Assembly: GCF_001411555.2 (NCBI RefSeq)
Contig: NC_049909.1
Span: 12,706,686-12,770,685 of the forward strand
Source: Juglans regia
Lineage: Eukaryota > Streptophyta > Magnoliopsida > Fagales > Juglandaceae
Reading direction: 5' to 3'
DNA: 64,000 bases
The notes under the pieces were generated by a model, which saw nothing but the letters and a program-made list of their open reading frames with translations, was not told the DNA's origin and ran no database searches. Of the stretch, positions 52,670 to 64,000 are shown in pieces. Each line of letters begins with the position of its first letter. Within the stretch, counting starts at the first letter, position 1. A program made the translations under genes and the position numbers.

Positions 52670-55100
52670 TACTTAGATTAAAATATTGGATTTTGGAATA
52701 TTGGATTTTGTAATGAATATTATGAGACTACTTAGATCGTAATAAGCTGCTTTGTAATGTTGTATCCAATTGGAATGAATATTATGACTCAATATTTTAC
52801 TAGATGACTTAATCTAAGGATGATTATTTGATGACAGTGTAAATAGTTTTGTGTTCAGTTATGGATGGATTTTGTGTATCTAATTGTTGTGGAGACTGTG
52901 TATTGTAGAGATGTATAGCTTGTGATTCCTTAGGAATTGGGAGTACATGTTGTTAAGCTTACCATACAGAACTTGTATATGAAATCAATCATGCTTCAAT
53001 GTCAATTCAATTGATTAGTTTCTGTGCATGCGTGCGTTTGGAAAAAAATCTATATAACTAGTTCAGATTTTTGTTCGCTTATCATCTTGTGTATAATAGA
53101 TTGGGAAAAAATCCATATAGAGGGTGTTCTGAGCATGTTCCACTTATCATCTTGTGTGTATAATAGATTGAGAAAAAATGTGATGAAGAATGTCATAGAT
53201 AAAAAGTGACCAAAAACACTAGATTTTTCATAGCCTCCATAGTACCTCTCCCCATATACAACAAAATGCCTAATCAAGTACCTAATCAGGCTTTGCCTAA
53301 TTCAAAGGGGGAGTACCATTACAGTTGATCCATACAAGAAAAATAAAGAAAATATCTATCTATTTACATGTGCCATATAGTTCATTCGAATCAAGCAGAA
53401 ACTATTACAATTGATACAACCCGGTACAAACACAATAATATTCGTGCATTTCTATTCTTGACCCTCCGCAAATTTTGTTCAACCTCAACCTTATGAGCAT
53501 TTGTCTCTTTCTCTCTTAGTTTATCTTCCATTCTTCGCAATATGTCCTCCTCCCTCTTCCGAACTGCAGATCCATTATAACAAGCATACTGTGAAGCATC
53601 CAAGTATGTGAATCATTAACAAGTAATACAAACAAATGGGATAAAACAGGGGCATATAAATCAACAAGGGTGACAAAATCAGTATCAATTCTTATGGAAG
53701 TGTTAGACAAACAAGAGATATTAAAGTTATAAAGTTATATTGAGCACAAATAGAACAAATACATAGACAACAGCTGTGAGAAGAGAATTCAGAGCATACC
53801 AACAAAAACTAAAGCATACCAAGAAGAATGAACAAGAAACTCACATCCAAGCAATTGGAAAATCCAACAAAAAATGGTCTATACTGACGAACTAAAATCT
53901 AATAAGCAGATTCACATCCAAAAAAATGTAGAACAAAAACCCAACAAGCAAAAAAATGAAATAAAAAAATCCATACGAAATGGGAAAAAAAATAAAACCA
54001 TTCTTCAGATTTACATCCCACAGAGTGAAAAGATCCAAAAACCATACTTGAAATTGGGCTAGGGAATTCTGAGCATGATGATGGGCATTTAGAGAGATCC
54101 AAGCTTGAAGATCTTTGGGATGAGGAATGGAGGAAAGAAAATCTCCATTGGACACTTCTATTTTCTTAGTTAGCAAATATTGTCCTTGGATCCGGGTCTC
54201 TAATTGGAAGCCTTCTAGCTTTTTCTTCCAACATCCAAAGAGGACAAAGCAATAAACTGCTTCCACCCACCCTTAGTCCATTGTAGGAAGAAAGGCTCAG
54301 AAATCTACAGCAAAGGCTTGAAGTCCCTTTGATGGTTCTCGTGGGGAGCACTAGGATGCACTGAAATTGTTGTGGAGGCTGGCTTTTCCTAATAGGTAGC
54401 TCCCATCTCTTAAATCCTAGGTCTCCACGGACATAGCGTGGAATTCTTACTGCCCAGGAACTAAACAGCAACCAGAGTGTCGAAACGAAACTGCTGACCA
54501 CCACTTAACTACCCACAGAAACTGCCAAAACCACCTAAAGAGGTTTTTCATTAACTCAATCATCTTTCGTCTGTATCTACCGAAAGCAACTTTTTTTTCT
54601 TTCTTTTCTTTCATGTCTTCTTACTCTTTTTTCTTCTCTTCTTTTTGGTTCTTCTCCCACCGTCTCATATTTCGGCTTACACAATGAGGGCTCGCGTCGT
54701 GGTGGGGAGGGCTCTGATCAGTGGTTTGTTGCTTGGCTTGATTGAGCTGAGATCGAAGACGACGAAGGAGGTGCGAAATGAGAAGATTCTCGAACAAGAG
54801 ATAGACGATTTCATCTACGTGTGACTCAGCCTGCGAGCGTGTGTGTAAATGAACCCGGTCCAGTGCGTTTAGTAAATCTGGTCCACACATCAGGTGTGTT
54901 GCGGCTGTAGCCAACAGTAGGCTGATATAAAGATTTACTCTATTGTTAAATACACATATAAATGATTAAATATTTATTTTTGGCTCTTATTTAAATAATT
55001 GTTATTATGCCATATATAATTGTTTATCAAATATGGGGCAAATGATTTACACCAAAATTAAGGAAAATATTGGTTGCCTAAAGGTACAAGATTTTTTTAA
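52670..55100. other. Intergenic, no recognised gene
   Basis: About 2.4 kb without a gene I can support. At 53391-53710 (minus) a basic/acidic stretch (KREEDILRRMEDKLREKETNAHKVEVEQNLRRVKN) looks coiled-coil, but it is isolated and unrecognised. Minus-strand peptides at 53892-54504 show a possible protein-like segment (IPHPKDLQAWISLNAHHHAQ) interrupted by stops. GAAAAGAA-rich purine tracts lie at 54590-54650. Confidence 0.4.
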
Positions 55101-55105
55101 ATTTT

Positions 55106-55729
55106 GGTGAAAAATCATTAACCTCTATAGTAAGGTGGATATGATGGAGTGAACAAATTTGTATGTCAAGATCTACGCCTAAATGAGGGTCATGATGACA
55201 CTACTAGTTCATCCATCAAAGTAAGGTTGGAGTGAATACTTTGTATATTAGAATTTACTCCTAAAAGAAGATTCTGATGATACAACTAGTTCATCCACAT
55301 AATTTAATACTAGTAAGAACACTTTGTGTATCAAGATCTAATTCCAAAGGAGGATCTTGATGATAATACTAGTTCATCCATCGAAGTAAGGTTGGAGTAA
55401 ACATTTTGTATGTTAGAGTTTACTCCTAAAGGAGAATTCTGATGATACAACTAGTTCATATACAAAATTTAATACTGGTGAGAGCACTTTGTGTATCAAG
55501 ATCTACTCTCAAAGAAGGGTCTTGATGACACTACTAGTTCATCCATAAAAGTAAGGTTGGAGTGAACACTTTGTATGTCAGAGTTAACTCCAAAAGTGTT
55601 CACTCCAACCTTACTTTGATGGATGAACTAGTAGTGTCATCAAAACTCTCATTTGAGAGTAGATCTTGGCACACAAATTTGTTCACTCCATCATATCCAC
55701 CTTATTATGGAGGTTAATCATTTTCCACC
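55106..55729. mobile_element. Tandem-repeat foldback element
   Basis: The 624-bp element has 33-bp inverted ends (GGTGAAAAATCATTAACCTC... / ...GAGGTTAATCATTTTCCACC). The left part is a head-to-tail array with ACTAGTTCATCCA-type cores at 55203, 55285, 55368, 55450 and 55533, spacing 82-83 bp; alternate units differ, so the higher-order unit is a 165-bp dimer. The last unit then turns back: 55500-55569 pairs with 55596-55665 (70-bp arms, about 65 matches, 26-nt loop). It is non-coding. No target duplication was found, so the superfamily is open. Confidence 0.8.
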
Positions 55730-55730
55730 T

Positions 55731-55903
55731 TACTTGGAGGCTAAGACTAAGTTGTTAGGGTGCTCATTCTCTCATTATCAGTCAAATTTTTCATTGAACT
55801 ATGATGGAGAAAGATACGTCTTTTAATTGTTATTGTTTTATTGTGGATCATAGAAAATTGAAGATCCAATTATTAATATTCATGTTAAAATATTTAACAT
55901 ATG
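55731..55903 (+). repeat. Copy of the 49.6-kb segment
   Basis: This stretch matches 49633-49797 in order and orientation, with blocks such as TTTAATTGTTATTGTTTT and GTGGATCATAGAAAATTGA. The two are 6.1 kb apart. They may be pieces of one LTR family that sits on either side of younger insertions, but no full LTR or target duplication could be joined up. Confidence 0.65.
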
Positions 55904-56731
55904 CATGAGAAAGATTGTCTCGTGATAAGATAATGCTATATGCATGTCACCTTTTTTTTTTTTAAATTCATGCTAACAATTGTAACTAAGAAATATATTA
56001 TTTGACACAACACGCGGGTAGCATGATCATCAACAAAAATATGACAATAAGTGGTGAAAATTCCTTGAATTGGGACAATACGGACAATATTTTTCTCATA
56101 ATTTTTGTTATGAGTATCATAATTGCACATAAGATCCCAATTTGAAAAATCTTATTGTCACGCACATTGTGGTACTCACCACACATTTGGACTCTAAAAT
56201 CAGCTATTGCTAGATCTCTTCAAATCATAAATTTAAGTTATTTCTAATTTTTTAGGAAATATTTAGTTTCAAGTTCTGGAAAATTGATTTTAATTATTCC
56301 AGCTTTAGGCATATTTGTGGAGGATTCTTGTTTAATTATGCTAATTTTGATTTTCAAGCAAGATTTGAGATTTTTCCTTTTCTAGCAAAACTCTCATAAT
56401 TTTTAGGGTTTTCATATCTATTTAAGTACAAGTTGCGCGCAAGCTTCATCAAGACATGTAGCATTGTTCAATCGGGCCGGGTTTTTTCCCGGCCTGGTCC
56501 GGAATCTGGAAAATTGGGTTCCGATTCTGGGTTCTAGCCCGGATCATATCCTGGCTGGAACCCGGGTTGCAAAACCCAGGTCAACCCGGGTCGGGTACCG
56601 AGTTTAGAACTCGGGTTCCGGGTTTTAAACTCGGTACTCGAGTTTTTTTGTAAAATCAAACCCAGCATAAAAACGACACCGTTTTGATGAACCAAAATGG
56701 CGTCGTTTTCACACAAGAGTTAAAAACCCTA

Positions 56732-59231
56732 TGTAACATACTAGTCTTGGATTTAGGGTATATAAGTAAATTTCTTAGTAAAAATTTTTCTATTATTGTT
56801 ATGACTATAGTTTTATTAGATTTTTATATTTATTTATTTTAATAAATTCTATTATAACTTTATTTGAATTTACTAGAGTTTTGTTTTATTATTATTTCTA
56901 ATAATTATTACTAGATTTTATCAGATTTTAGAATTTTGTTTGAATTTAAATTTTTGTTTCTCCCTATCCCCACCCGTAAGCATCATATTTATCCTCATCC
57001 CTAGTTTAGTAAATTCAAATCCTAATAGGAGACCAACTCATATATGAAAACCTACCGTATCTCATTCTTATCATCTATAAGAAACCCACGAAACCTCTGA
57101 ATTAAACACATAACCCTTTTTAAGCCCTCGTATCAAACTCTTGCAAGCTGCCAACCCGTAAGCCTTGTTCTTCAGAACCACTGCAACCTTTTCCCTCTTC
57201 TCAGCCTTCGCCAACCATAGTCGAGCAGCCATCGAAAAAATAGAGAAAATCGCACCACTCCATCTGGGAAAAACCAGTCACGTCGCCACTCTTTTCTCTT
57301 CTTCTCTCGGCGTCGCACCTCCCTGCTCAGGAACCCAGCCGCGTAGCCGTCCATTTCCAGTCACCCCACCAGCCATTGTGCCTTGCAGTCCCTTTCGGTA
57401 ATTTTTCCCTCTGTCCGCCATCCTCTCTCTCTCTCTCTCTTGTTTTCGGTCTAATAGTTTCTCTCTCTAACACTCTCTCTCATTGCGTCGCACCACCATA
57501 CTCAGAGGAGCCTTCGGTTGCGTCGTCGTGACCCCCCTGCTAGCCACCCAGACCACCATCGTAGTGACCTTCTCCCTCTCTTGGTGAGTCCCTCTATTAT
57601 GGCAGAACCTCTTTCTTCTCTCTCGATCAAACTCTCTGTTTCTTTTTCTCTTTTTGTTTTGTTTGGCCGTGTGTGTTATTTCCTAAAAGAACCCTTAGTT
57701 CTTGATGGGCCTTGGGCCCTAGGCCTTTATGTGCGTGAGATGAGCTTATTTCTTTATTTAGTTGGGCACATGTATTAATAATATTATGGGCCAGATTGCA
57801 ACTCTTAGAAATTTTAGTGATCTTTAAATGGACTTGTATTTTAAATTGGTCTTGATCTTATTTTATTTCAACAACAGTTTTACTAATTTTATTGGGCTTA
57901 ACATTTTAAAAGTTAGATTTCTTAAATAAATGTATTAGTCATGAGTTCATTTTTATAAGGAAATGTTTAAAGAATTTGAATTATATTTCAAAGTATATTT
58001 TTGAGACTAATATTTTGTTAATATTTCTTTGTCTATTTAGTAGAATTTAATAAAATTATTATGTTAAGAATATTTAAACAATATTCGTATTTATTAGGTT
58101 TCTCATAAGATTTAATAATTATGTTAAGAAATGAAACTTGGTTTAAAAATTTAAGTTTTATGAATTATTTTAAAATAGCTCGAGTATTCTACTAAATTAT
58201 AAATTAGTATTTTTAGTAATTTAAATAATAAGATTTATTGATTATAGTGTTAAACAAAAGATTTGTCTGACTATCTTTTAGATTGTGAATTTAGTTAAGT
58301 AACATATTAGTACTTATTTATTCCCAAACAAATTTAGTGATAGTTATTATTGTATATATGTGTTAAGTTACGAAATGTTATTCAAGAAGAATCGCAGCGA
58401 TGTAAGTAATTTGATCATAAATTAGGATCATCACAGTTCAGCTTATATATAAGTATTATTCAAGCCAGTTCATTGACAACCATTATTTATGAACCACTCA
58501 TGTCATCTAGCATAGCATACGATTATGTTATTTCGCATCATATTCAAATTCAAAAATTATAATTATGTATGTATCATGTCATACATCTCATGTGTATAAA
58601 ACACGTAAGTTATCTTAAGTTCAAGTGTGGGATAAGATCAGATTAGTTAATTAGAAGGCCATTCAGATGCATGCCAGAATACTATCAGCGGCTCCCCTTA
58701 TTACAGCGGGACGTGAGGCCGGTGCACAACCTCACATACTGGGTTAAATGTGTTGGCCAGTCAGATAAATTAGTTAAATCAGTCAGATCAGTCAGTTAAT
58801 TCAATTAAATCATTCATACATAGTATAAGCATCAGTATGAATAGTCATGAATTTACACTCTCAGCATGAAAATTTTTATGAAAGCATTATGTTTATTATG
58901 TTTATGCTGTGATGGATTTCTTGCTGAGTTTTCGACTTATTTTAGTTTGTTTTCATGTTTTTAACCACCCAAGTGAGGATGATGACTACGAGCAGGCAGG
59001 CCAGGAATAGAAGGAGCAGTTAATTTTAGTTTCAGACTTTCTAAAATAAAACATGCTTTTATGACATGAATTTATTCAGTTTATTCATTTAATGTTTTTG
59101 GAAGACATTTTATTAGACCTTTTTCTACAAAATAAATTTCTAATTTCATTTATAAAATTTGAGATCTCTTGTCGGGTTTATTTTTATGAAAAATACGTGA
59201 CACTCCTAACCTACGGGAAGGGGGTGTTACA
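56732..59231 (-). mobile_element. LTR-like element (solo LTR), copy 2
   Basis: This 2500-bp insertion has TGTAACATAC and GGGTGTTACA at its ends and a perfect 5-bp target duplication CCCTA (56727-56731 and 59232-59236), the hallmark of LTR-retrotransposon insertion. Its minus strand matches copy 1 (10362-13013) through at least the first 900 bp, including CGTATTTTTCATAAAAATAAA, TTAACTGCTCCTTCTATTCC and GGTGCACAACCTC/GTGCACCGACCC regions; the inner half differs more. No gag-pol remains. It split the left arm of the hAT element. Confidence 0.85.
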
Positions 59232-60233
59232 CCCTACCATTCCCATATCAATGTATCATCCCCAGTTTTCAGCCTTCTCTCTCTCTCTCTAAGGAACCTT
59301 AGCCTCCCTCCTTAGTGCCGAACTACCAAATCTGCCGATTGAAGAAACCTCATCATCCTCGTGACCCCACCATCGTCGTCACCGTCATCCTCTTGACTCC
59401 AAGGTTTGTTCTCTTCTTTTTATTCCAATTTGGGTCTGTTTTTAACTTTTTATGCTCAAATTTCATGACCGAGTTTGCAAATACTTGAGGCATTTTCTTG
59501 TGACCCCATCATCTCTCTCGTTCCAATGTGGGTCTGTGTTGGGTTAGTTTTGTGTGGGCTACGTGATTCTCCATGCATTTCTTTCTTTGTGGACATAATT
59601 TTCAGTACTAAAGTTATTTTCGATTGAGATGTGGGTAAATCAGTGAAAAATCATCTATACATAAGTAGTAGTACTCTTCAACTCATGTACGCTTTCCTTC
59701 TCAAACTTCTCAACTCACTTCCTTTTAATGCCTAATATTCCCAAATCAGTACTTTTGTATGAAGTTTCCAAGAAAAAAAAAAAAGCTAAGTCATGAAATT
59801 ATTGATTGTGGGAAGGAAAATTATGCTTTTATATGGGAAATTGTACCATCTTAAGTTATTTTTTTTTCACTTCTTGCTCATGCATGCCCTGTGTAGTGTT
59901 CTTGTTTAGAGGGCTTTGTTTCATTTTGGGTAGTGTTCTTCAAATTTGCTTTTGCTTGACGCTTGTAGACTTATAGTTGTGGTCTGGGGTGGGGATCCAT
60001 GTTTGGTTGGATTGGGTTGGGAAGCAGAGGCTAATCTATAGATTGTGAGTATTGTTAGCATAATGAGAGTTTTGTTTGACAGTCTGGATGCTGAATTTAT
60101 ATGGTGGTTTTGTGTTATGGTCAGAAAGGCGTTTGATGATTTGTAGGTTCTGTTATACTTTGTTATATTTGATTATTAGTGTTTGATTATTTATTATATT
60201 GTGTTTGGTAGTTTTTATTACTCAATTACAGAT

Positions 60234-60770
60234 GAAAGAAGATTATGTGAGTTGTAATGTCGGTGGTGGTGACTCCTCGTCTATTCCAGTGGATGTGGAG
60301 GAGCATGGGAGTCTTCCAACCCTTTCATCCACATATAAACAACAGCCTATCCATTCCATTACATCTTTACCCAAGCAATAAAAAAAAAATACCTAGTAAC
60401 CAATCGGTGGTTTGGGAACACTTTACTAAAGCGCAACCTATTGACCATGATAACCCAAAAACTCAGTGCAATTGTTGTATTAAGCTATACAGTTGTCACT
60501 ACAAGAATGTCACTTCATCTATGATACACCACCTCCAGAATGCATGTAAAATTTTCCCTCTTAGATTTAAAGGAGTTGGAAAAAGTCAATCATCTAGTGT
60601 TAAGAGGGATGCAGATGGAAGAGTGTGTAACCCACAAAGTCTAGTGAAGTATGATGCAGAAAAACTTAAAGTGTCAACCGCTAAGTTTTTTAATTAGGTG
60701 TGAATTGTCTTTTAGGCTTGTGGAGAACTAAGGGTTTATTGAGTTTGTGGCTGATTTAGAGTCTCGATTT
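60234..60770 (+). pseudogene. hAT transposase N-terminus with BED zinc finger, broken
   Basis: A first frame from 60234 (MKEDYVSCNVGGGDSSSIPVDVEEHG) ends at a run of A at 60381-60389 and the coding continues in another frame: NQSVVWEHFTKAQP, a BED finger with CNCC (C-x2-C) and HHLQNAC (H-x4-C), then FPLRFKGVG. After 60697 a piece resembling ELSFRLVEN*GFIEFVADLESRF follows, with a stop. The conserved core and dimerisation region seen at 9.8-13.9 kb are absent, so this copy is truncated as well as frame-shifted. Confidence 0.7.
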
Positions 60771-61390
60771 AATATCTATCTATCTATATCGGTTTATTAT
60801 CTATTTAACTCATTTTTAATATTTTTTTAGATGATCATCTAGCTTCATCTTCAACAGAAGCTGTTGCGAGTCTCTCTTCCCATTCATGTTGAAAAAAATC
60901 TAGCGTAAATACTTTTATATTTGTTATGCTGAATTGTTGACTTTAAATTTCATAACGATTAATGTAGATGCACTATACCTAAAGAATGTGACATTTCCTG
61001 AGAATGGTGAAAAGTCTTGTTTTCACATGAATACATTGAATAGCACCTTTTGACATTGGAAACATTGACTGGAATCTATGCTTAGCATTGTCTTAATTTT
61101 CTTTTACATGTATCTATCTTGCAAAGAAAGAGAAAGAAGATAACCTAACTAGGATGAATCAATTTGTGTTAGGCAAGCTTGGAAAGTTCTTGATGAAATG
61201 TCAGCAAAGGCTTCTTTGGTGTGAGATTAAATCATTGATGTGAAGACTGTGCTGCTGATTTTGTAACTCATTTCTTGTAATTTTGTGTTTGGTAATGTAA
61301 TTTATAAATATCAATAGTATAATATGTAGTGGATTGTATTGTGAGCATGCATAGATAAATATTTGATTTATTTTTTTGTTTTACATGCAT

Positions 61391-61590
61391 TTAGGTTGTG
61401 TTTGGATGTTGAAGTGAATTGAGTTGAGTTGAGTTGAGATGATAAAATATTGTTAGAATATTATTTTTTTAATATTATTATTATTTTAGAATTTGAAAAA
61501 GTTGAATTGTTTATTATATTTTATATTGGAATTTGAAAAAATTGTAATGATGAGTTGAGATGAGTTTGGTAACCAAACTCACCCTTAGTG
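61391..61590. repeat. GAGATGAG-family TIR element nested in hAT
   Basis: The ends read TAGGTTGTGTTTGG and GTAACCAAACTCACCCTTAG, complementary apart from a few changes. Near the left is GAATTGAGTTGAGTTGAGTTGAG, near the right GATGAGTTGAGATGAG. It shares the core of the copies at 44.6-45.5 and 47.4 kb. It is 200 bp and non-coding. Confidence 0.7.
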
Positions 61591-62423
61591 TTTTTAGAAC
61601 ACAAATATTATACGTTTAATGAACATGACTTCTTTAAATTTTTTTTTAATAAAATAAAAGTTTTTACTTGAAAAAAAAATTCGGATAAAACTTAGAATCC
61701 GGAGTTTTGAATTTCAAAAATTTGAATCCACCCTAGTTCCGGCTCGGGTTTGAAACCCGAGTTCCTGTCCGGATTTCCGAATTGGAACTTGGATGAAGAA
61801 CCCTATATACATGATTCAAATTTTTGTTTTTGATCCATATTTTTCAGAGTTTATCCTTTTGAATATCTTTTGAATCTTGATCCACTTTGAATTTCTGTTG
61901 ATAATACTGGTGATCATTTTTATTTTGAAGGTCGTCATGATATTTTAGAAAAAATGTCACACACCTCCCGAAATCTAGTTCAATGGTTTGAGACCCTCCT
62001 GTCACTCATCAACTGTATCTTTTTCTCATTCTCTTTCATTAACTAATTACACCTATCGTGGTCCGTACTCCCCATGCATGTAGGTTCTGGACCTTCTGGT
62101 TTTGATTTTTTTTTTTTTTTCAACCCTAGCTAGTAGTGATCGGCAACCCAAGGATAGGAATTAGGATGTTGTCCTGATGACCTGAGGCTTCCTCCAGCTC
62201 CCTTTATTTGGCCCTCCCTCTCCCCCACCGGCATCCATCCCGAGGATTGGCCGATAGGTTTTCTTTTTTATCACTTCTATCATATATATTCTGATCTCTA
62301 TCGTTGATTTTCTTTGATTTTAGTCACAACGATGAGTAGATGCCAGCCAGAAAACCTCCTGTACATGCCCTAGTACTGCACCTACTCCCTAACTTTAATT
62401 CACAGCCACCCGGCCATCAAGTG

Positions 62424-62424
62424 C

Positions 62425-62459
<35 letters not shown>
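62424..62459. repeat. TA/CA microsatellite
   Basis: A (TA)n run changes to (CA)n within 36 bp. This is simple-sequence DNA with no other apparent role. Confidence 0.9.
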
Positions 62460-62592
62460 AGGTACACACGCTAGCTAGCTAGTATTGGCCTCCCATGGCG
62501 GCACATCCCGAGCACTTTCATTCTTCTACCTTTTCATCAATCTTGTAATGAGTATTTATTATGCGTTCAATACTAGTACTTAACGTGTCTCT

Positions 62593-62624
62593 GCATGCTG
62601 ATCTGCACATGATCATCAGCATGC
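62593..62624. other. Perfect short inverted repeat (10-bp arms)
   Basis: GCATGCTGAT at 62593-62602 pairs exactly with ATCAGCATGC at 62615-62624, leaving a 12-base loop. It contains two RY-like GCATGC sites. I see no known microRNA in it. It may be a regulatory site or chance. Confidence 0.4.
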
Positions 62625-63530
62625 CTCATCATGCACTCAATTATATTCTCTATCGTTGATGTAACAATTTGTTATCTTCTGAGTTTTGCTTGTAAATTAA
62701 CAACTATTCAAATCACATATCTTATATATGATGTGAAAATTTATTATTTTTTTCATAGAGATTAAATGTATTTTTTATAAGATATAAGTCGGTGTGAAAT
62801 AATGAATAATGACTAATCAGCAGCATAACATTAATTTCTTGGAATAAAACATATTCTAGTTCCTGCATATATGGTTTAGTATCTTCAAGTAAGAAATGGT
62901 ATTTGACTTCATAAACAAGTACTGATCAAATGCAGAATATATTTCAAAAGAAGAGCATTTCTTTAACCCAATATATATAATCTTCATGTATTTGTTTATG
63001 ATCGCATTGATGGCAACCATCATGGCAATCATCATTGGTAATCTGACACAAAGACCACTTTATGTATAAAAAGTTAAAGCATGGCATCGATGATCATACA
63101 GAATAACCAAAGCAAAACATATGAAAATCAGTGGTTATTAGCCACATAAAATTACCAGCAGCTAGCTTTTCTAGAACAACTCGTGCATGTGGCTCGATCG
63201 CGCGCGTGCGTGAATATCTTTCAAAGCTAGCTCTATACTGGTAGAGGTGCGCCGGCCAGTTCTTGGTAAAGTACTTAACATGAGTAGTAGTACTGATCGA
63301 TGCATGACAGATTAATTATTAACATGGGACAAAATCGAAAATTTATCATGTTCATGAGTTCTCGATCTGGTCCAAGATCAACGAGGTTGATCAGAAATCT
63401 GATCAAGTAGTAGTAATTATAAAGCATGCTTTTGATATCACTAATTAAAAAACGTATAATAAAGGCATATCCATATTAATTAGATTTGAGTCATGATGAT
63501 GCATTCGGCGGTACTAGAACTGTTCGATAT

Positions 63531-63533
<3 letters not shown>

Positions 63534-63573
<40 letters not shown>
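63534..63573. repeat. TA microsatellite
   Basis: Forty bases of uninterrupted TA repeat, the longest simple run in the window. Confidence 0.95.
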
Positions 63574-63575
<2 letters not shown>

Positions 63576-64000
63576 TATATAATTAAGTACCACAATGCAT
63601 GATTGAGTCCTTTAGTTTAGATATCTCATGCATGCATTCTGCCCATTAATTTAATTGGAACCATATAATTATTGATTAAGTACTGATCTTTCGATATGTC
63701 GCATTATCTAGCTAGATCAGATGGATCTGGTTCCTCTCAAATAATTGATGTCTATACGTACTTTTCTGATATCTTCCCTCTTTTATATTCATAGATATAA
63801 TGCAATCATTAATGCTTAATTAATCGATGATGAAAAGTTAGAAAATTAGGTATTACAAAGTGGGAGGTCAAAAATTAAGCATTAAGTACAAAGAGAATTA
63901 CCGATGGAATTATATACAGAAGCTTCAATTCATTACAACTCCTGTGAAATCACAACTTATTTCAAAATCTTAAGATGATGAGAATGTGCAAATTTAGTTA

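Larger units (their letters stand above)
56459..61805 (+). mobile_element. hAT-superfamily transposon, 5.3 kb, with nested LTR-like insert
   Basis: The element begins TAGCATTGTTCAATCGG and ends CTTCATCC-type complement ... GGATGAAGAACCCTA. The flanks AAGACATG (56451-56458) and TATACATG (61806-61813) match at 6 of 8 positions. Subterminal regions carry CCGGGTT/AACCCGGG and CCGGAAT words in opposite orientation. A BED-zinc-finger transposase N-terminus lies at 60234-60770; the catalytic core is missing. A GAGATGAG-family element (61391-61590) and an LTR-like insertion (56732-59231) are nested in it. Confidence 0.75.
61814..64000. other. Intergenic, no gene recognised
   Basis: The last 2.2 kb shows no open frame with a recognisable protein. 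It has TA/CA dinucleotide runs (62424-62459) and a 40-bp TA run (63534-63573), an oligopyrimidine stretch (62150-62240), and an unusual density of GCATG-type words (for example 62590-62640, 63180, 63300, 63630). A compact inverted repeat lies at 62593-62624. This may be the upstream region of a gene outside the window. Confidence 0.5.

Noticed and set aside
62160..62240. Possible miR319/miR159-like segment (CAGCTCCCTTTATTTGG)
   Set aside because: Several mismatches to the known arm and no complementary arm within a few hundred bases.

Overview
The window is nuclear DNA from a flowering plant, almost certainly a woody eudicot. It is AT-rich, its genes have GT..AG introns, and most of the sequence is degraded, nested transposable elements. 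Several repeat styles (short elements ending in GAGATGAGATGAG or CTCATCTCAACTCATC, and hAT relics with TAGGG(C)TGTAA ends) remind me of the walnut/hickory family or other Fagales; that placement is inference. I see no bacterial, organellar or viral segment.

Four intact protein genes can be read by splicing. (1) A TAR2-like tryptophan aminotransferase, plus strand, 21815-26475, five coding exons, 440 aa: the first step of auxin synthesis. (2) Spliceosomal Sm protein F, minus strand, 27903-34154, five coding exons, 87 aa, with one 3.6-kb intron full of repeats. (3) The AP-1 clathrin adaptor medium (mu) subunit, minus strand, 36509-40435, eleven coding exons, 428 aa. (4) An oleosin, minus strand, 43927-44394, intronless, 155 aa, with a G-box and an RY-type motif upstream. 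All four keep open frames across every predicted splice junction. A fifth locus at about 52.4-52.7 kb is a broken fragment of a U-box protein kinase.

The left 18 kb is a nested transposon block. A decayed CACTA (En/Spm, tnp2-type) element with many TTCGAAC-like repeats is split by a 7.7-kb hAT element (6884-14540, 8-bp target duplication). That hAT element is itself split by a 2.65-kb LTR-like element (10362-13013). The right side repeats the theme: a 5.3-kb hAT element (56459-61805) carries a 2.5-kb relative of the same LTR-like element (56732-59231), in the opposite orientation and with a perfect 5-bp target duplication.

Between these blocks are a hAT foldback at 3113-3799, a hAT relic at 29919-30781 with a perfect 8-bp duplication, another at 46276-48352, two tRNA-derived SINEs inside or near introns, LINE 3' tails, several small foldback MITEs, a Helitron-like element with three 158-bp GC-rich tandem repeats (41426-43360), and an unusual element at 55106-55729 made of 82-83-bp tandem units closed by a 70-bp-arm hairpin. 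The last 2 kb (about 62-64 kb) holds no gene I can recognise.

The four genes share no pathway. I found no convincing new biological system. The best leads are the tandem/foldback element at 55 kb, the paired hAT plus LTR-like nests, the Helitron with its internal tandem repeats, and a duplicated leader sequence in the SmF gene.
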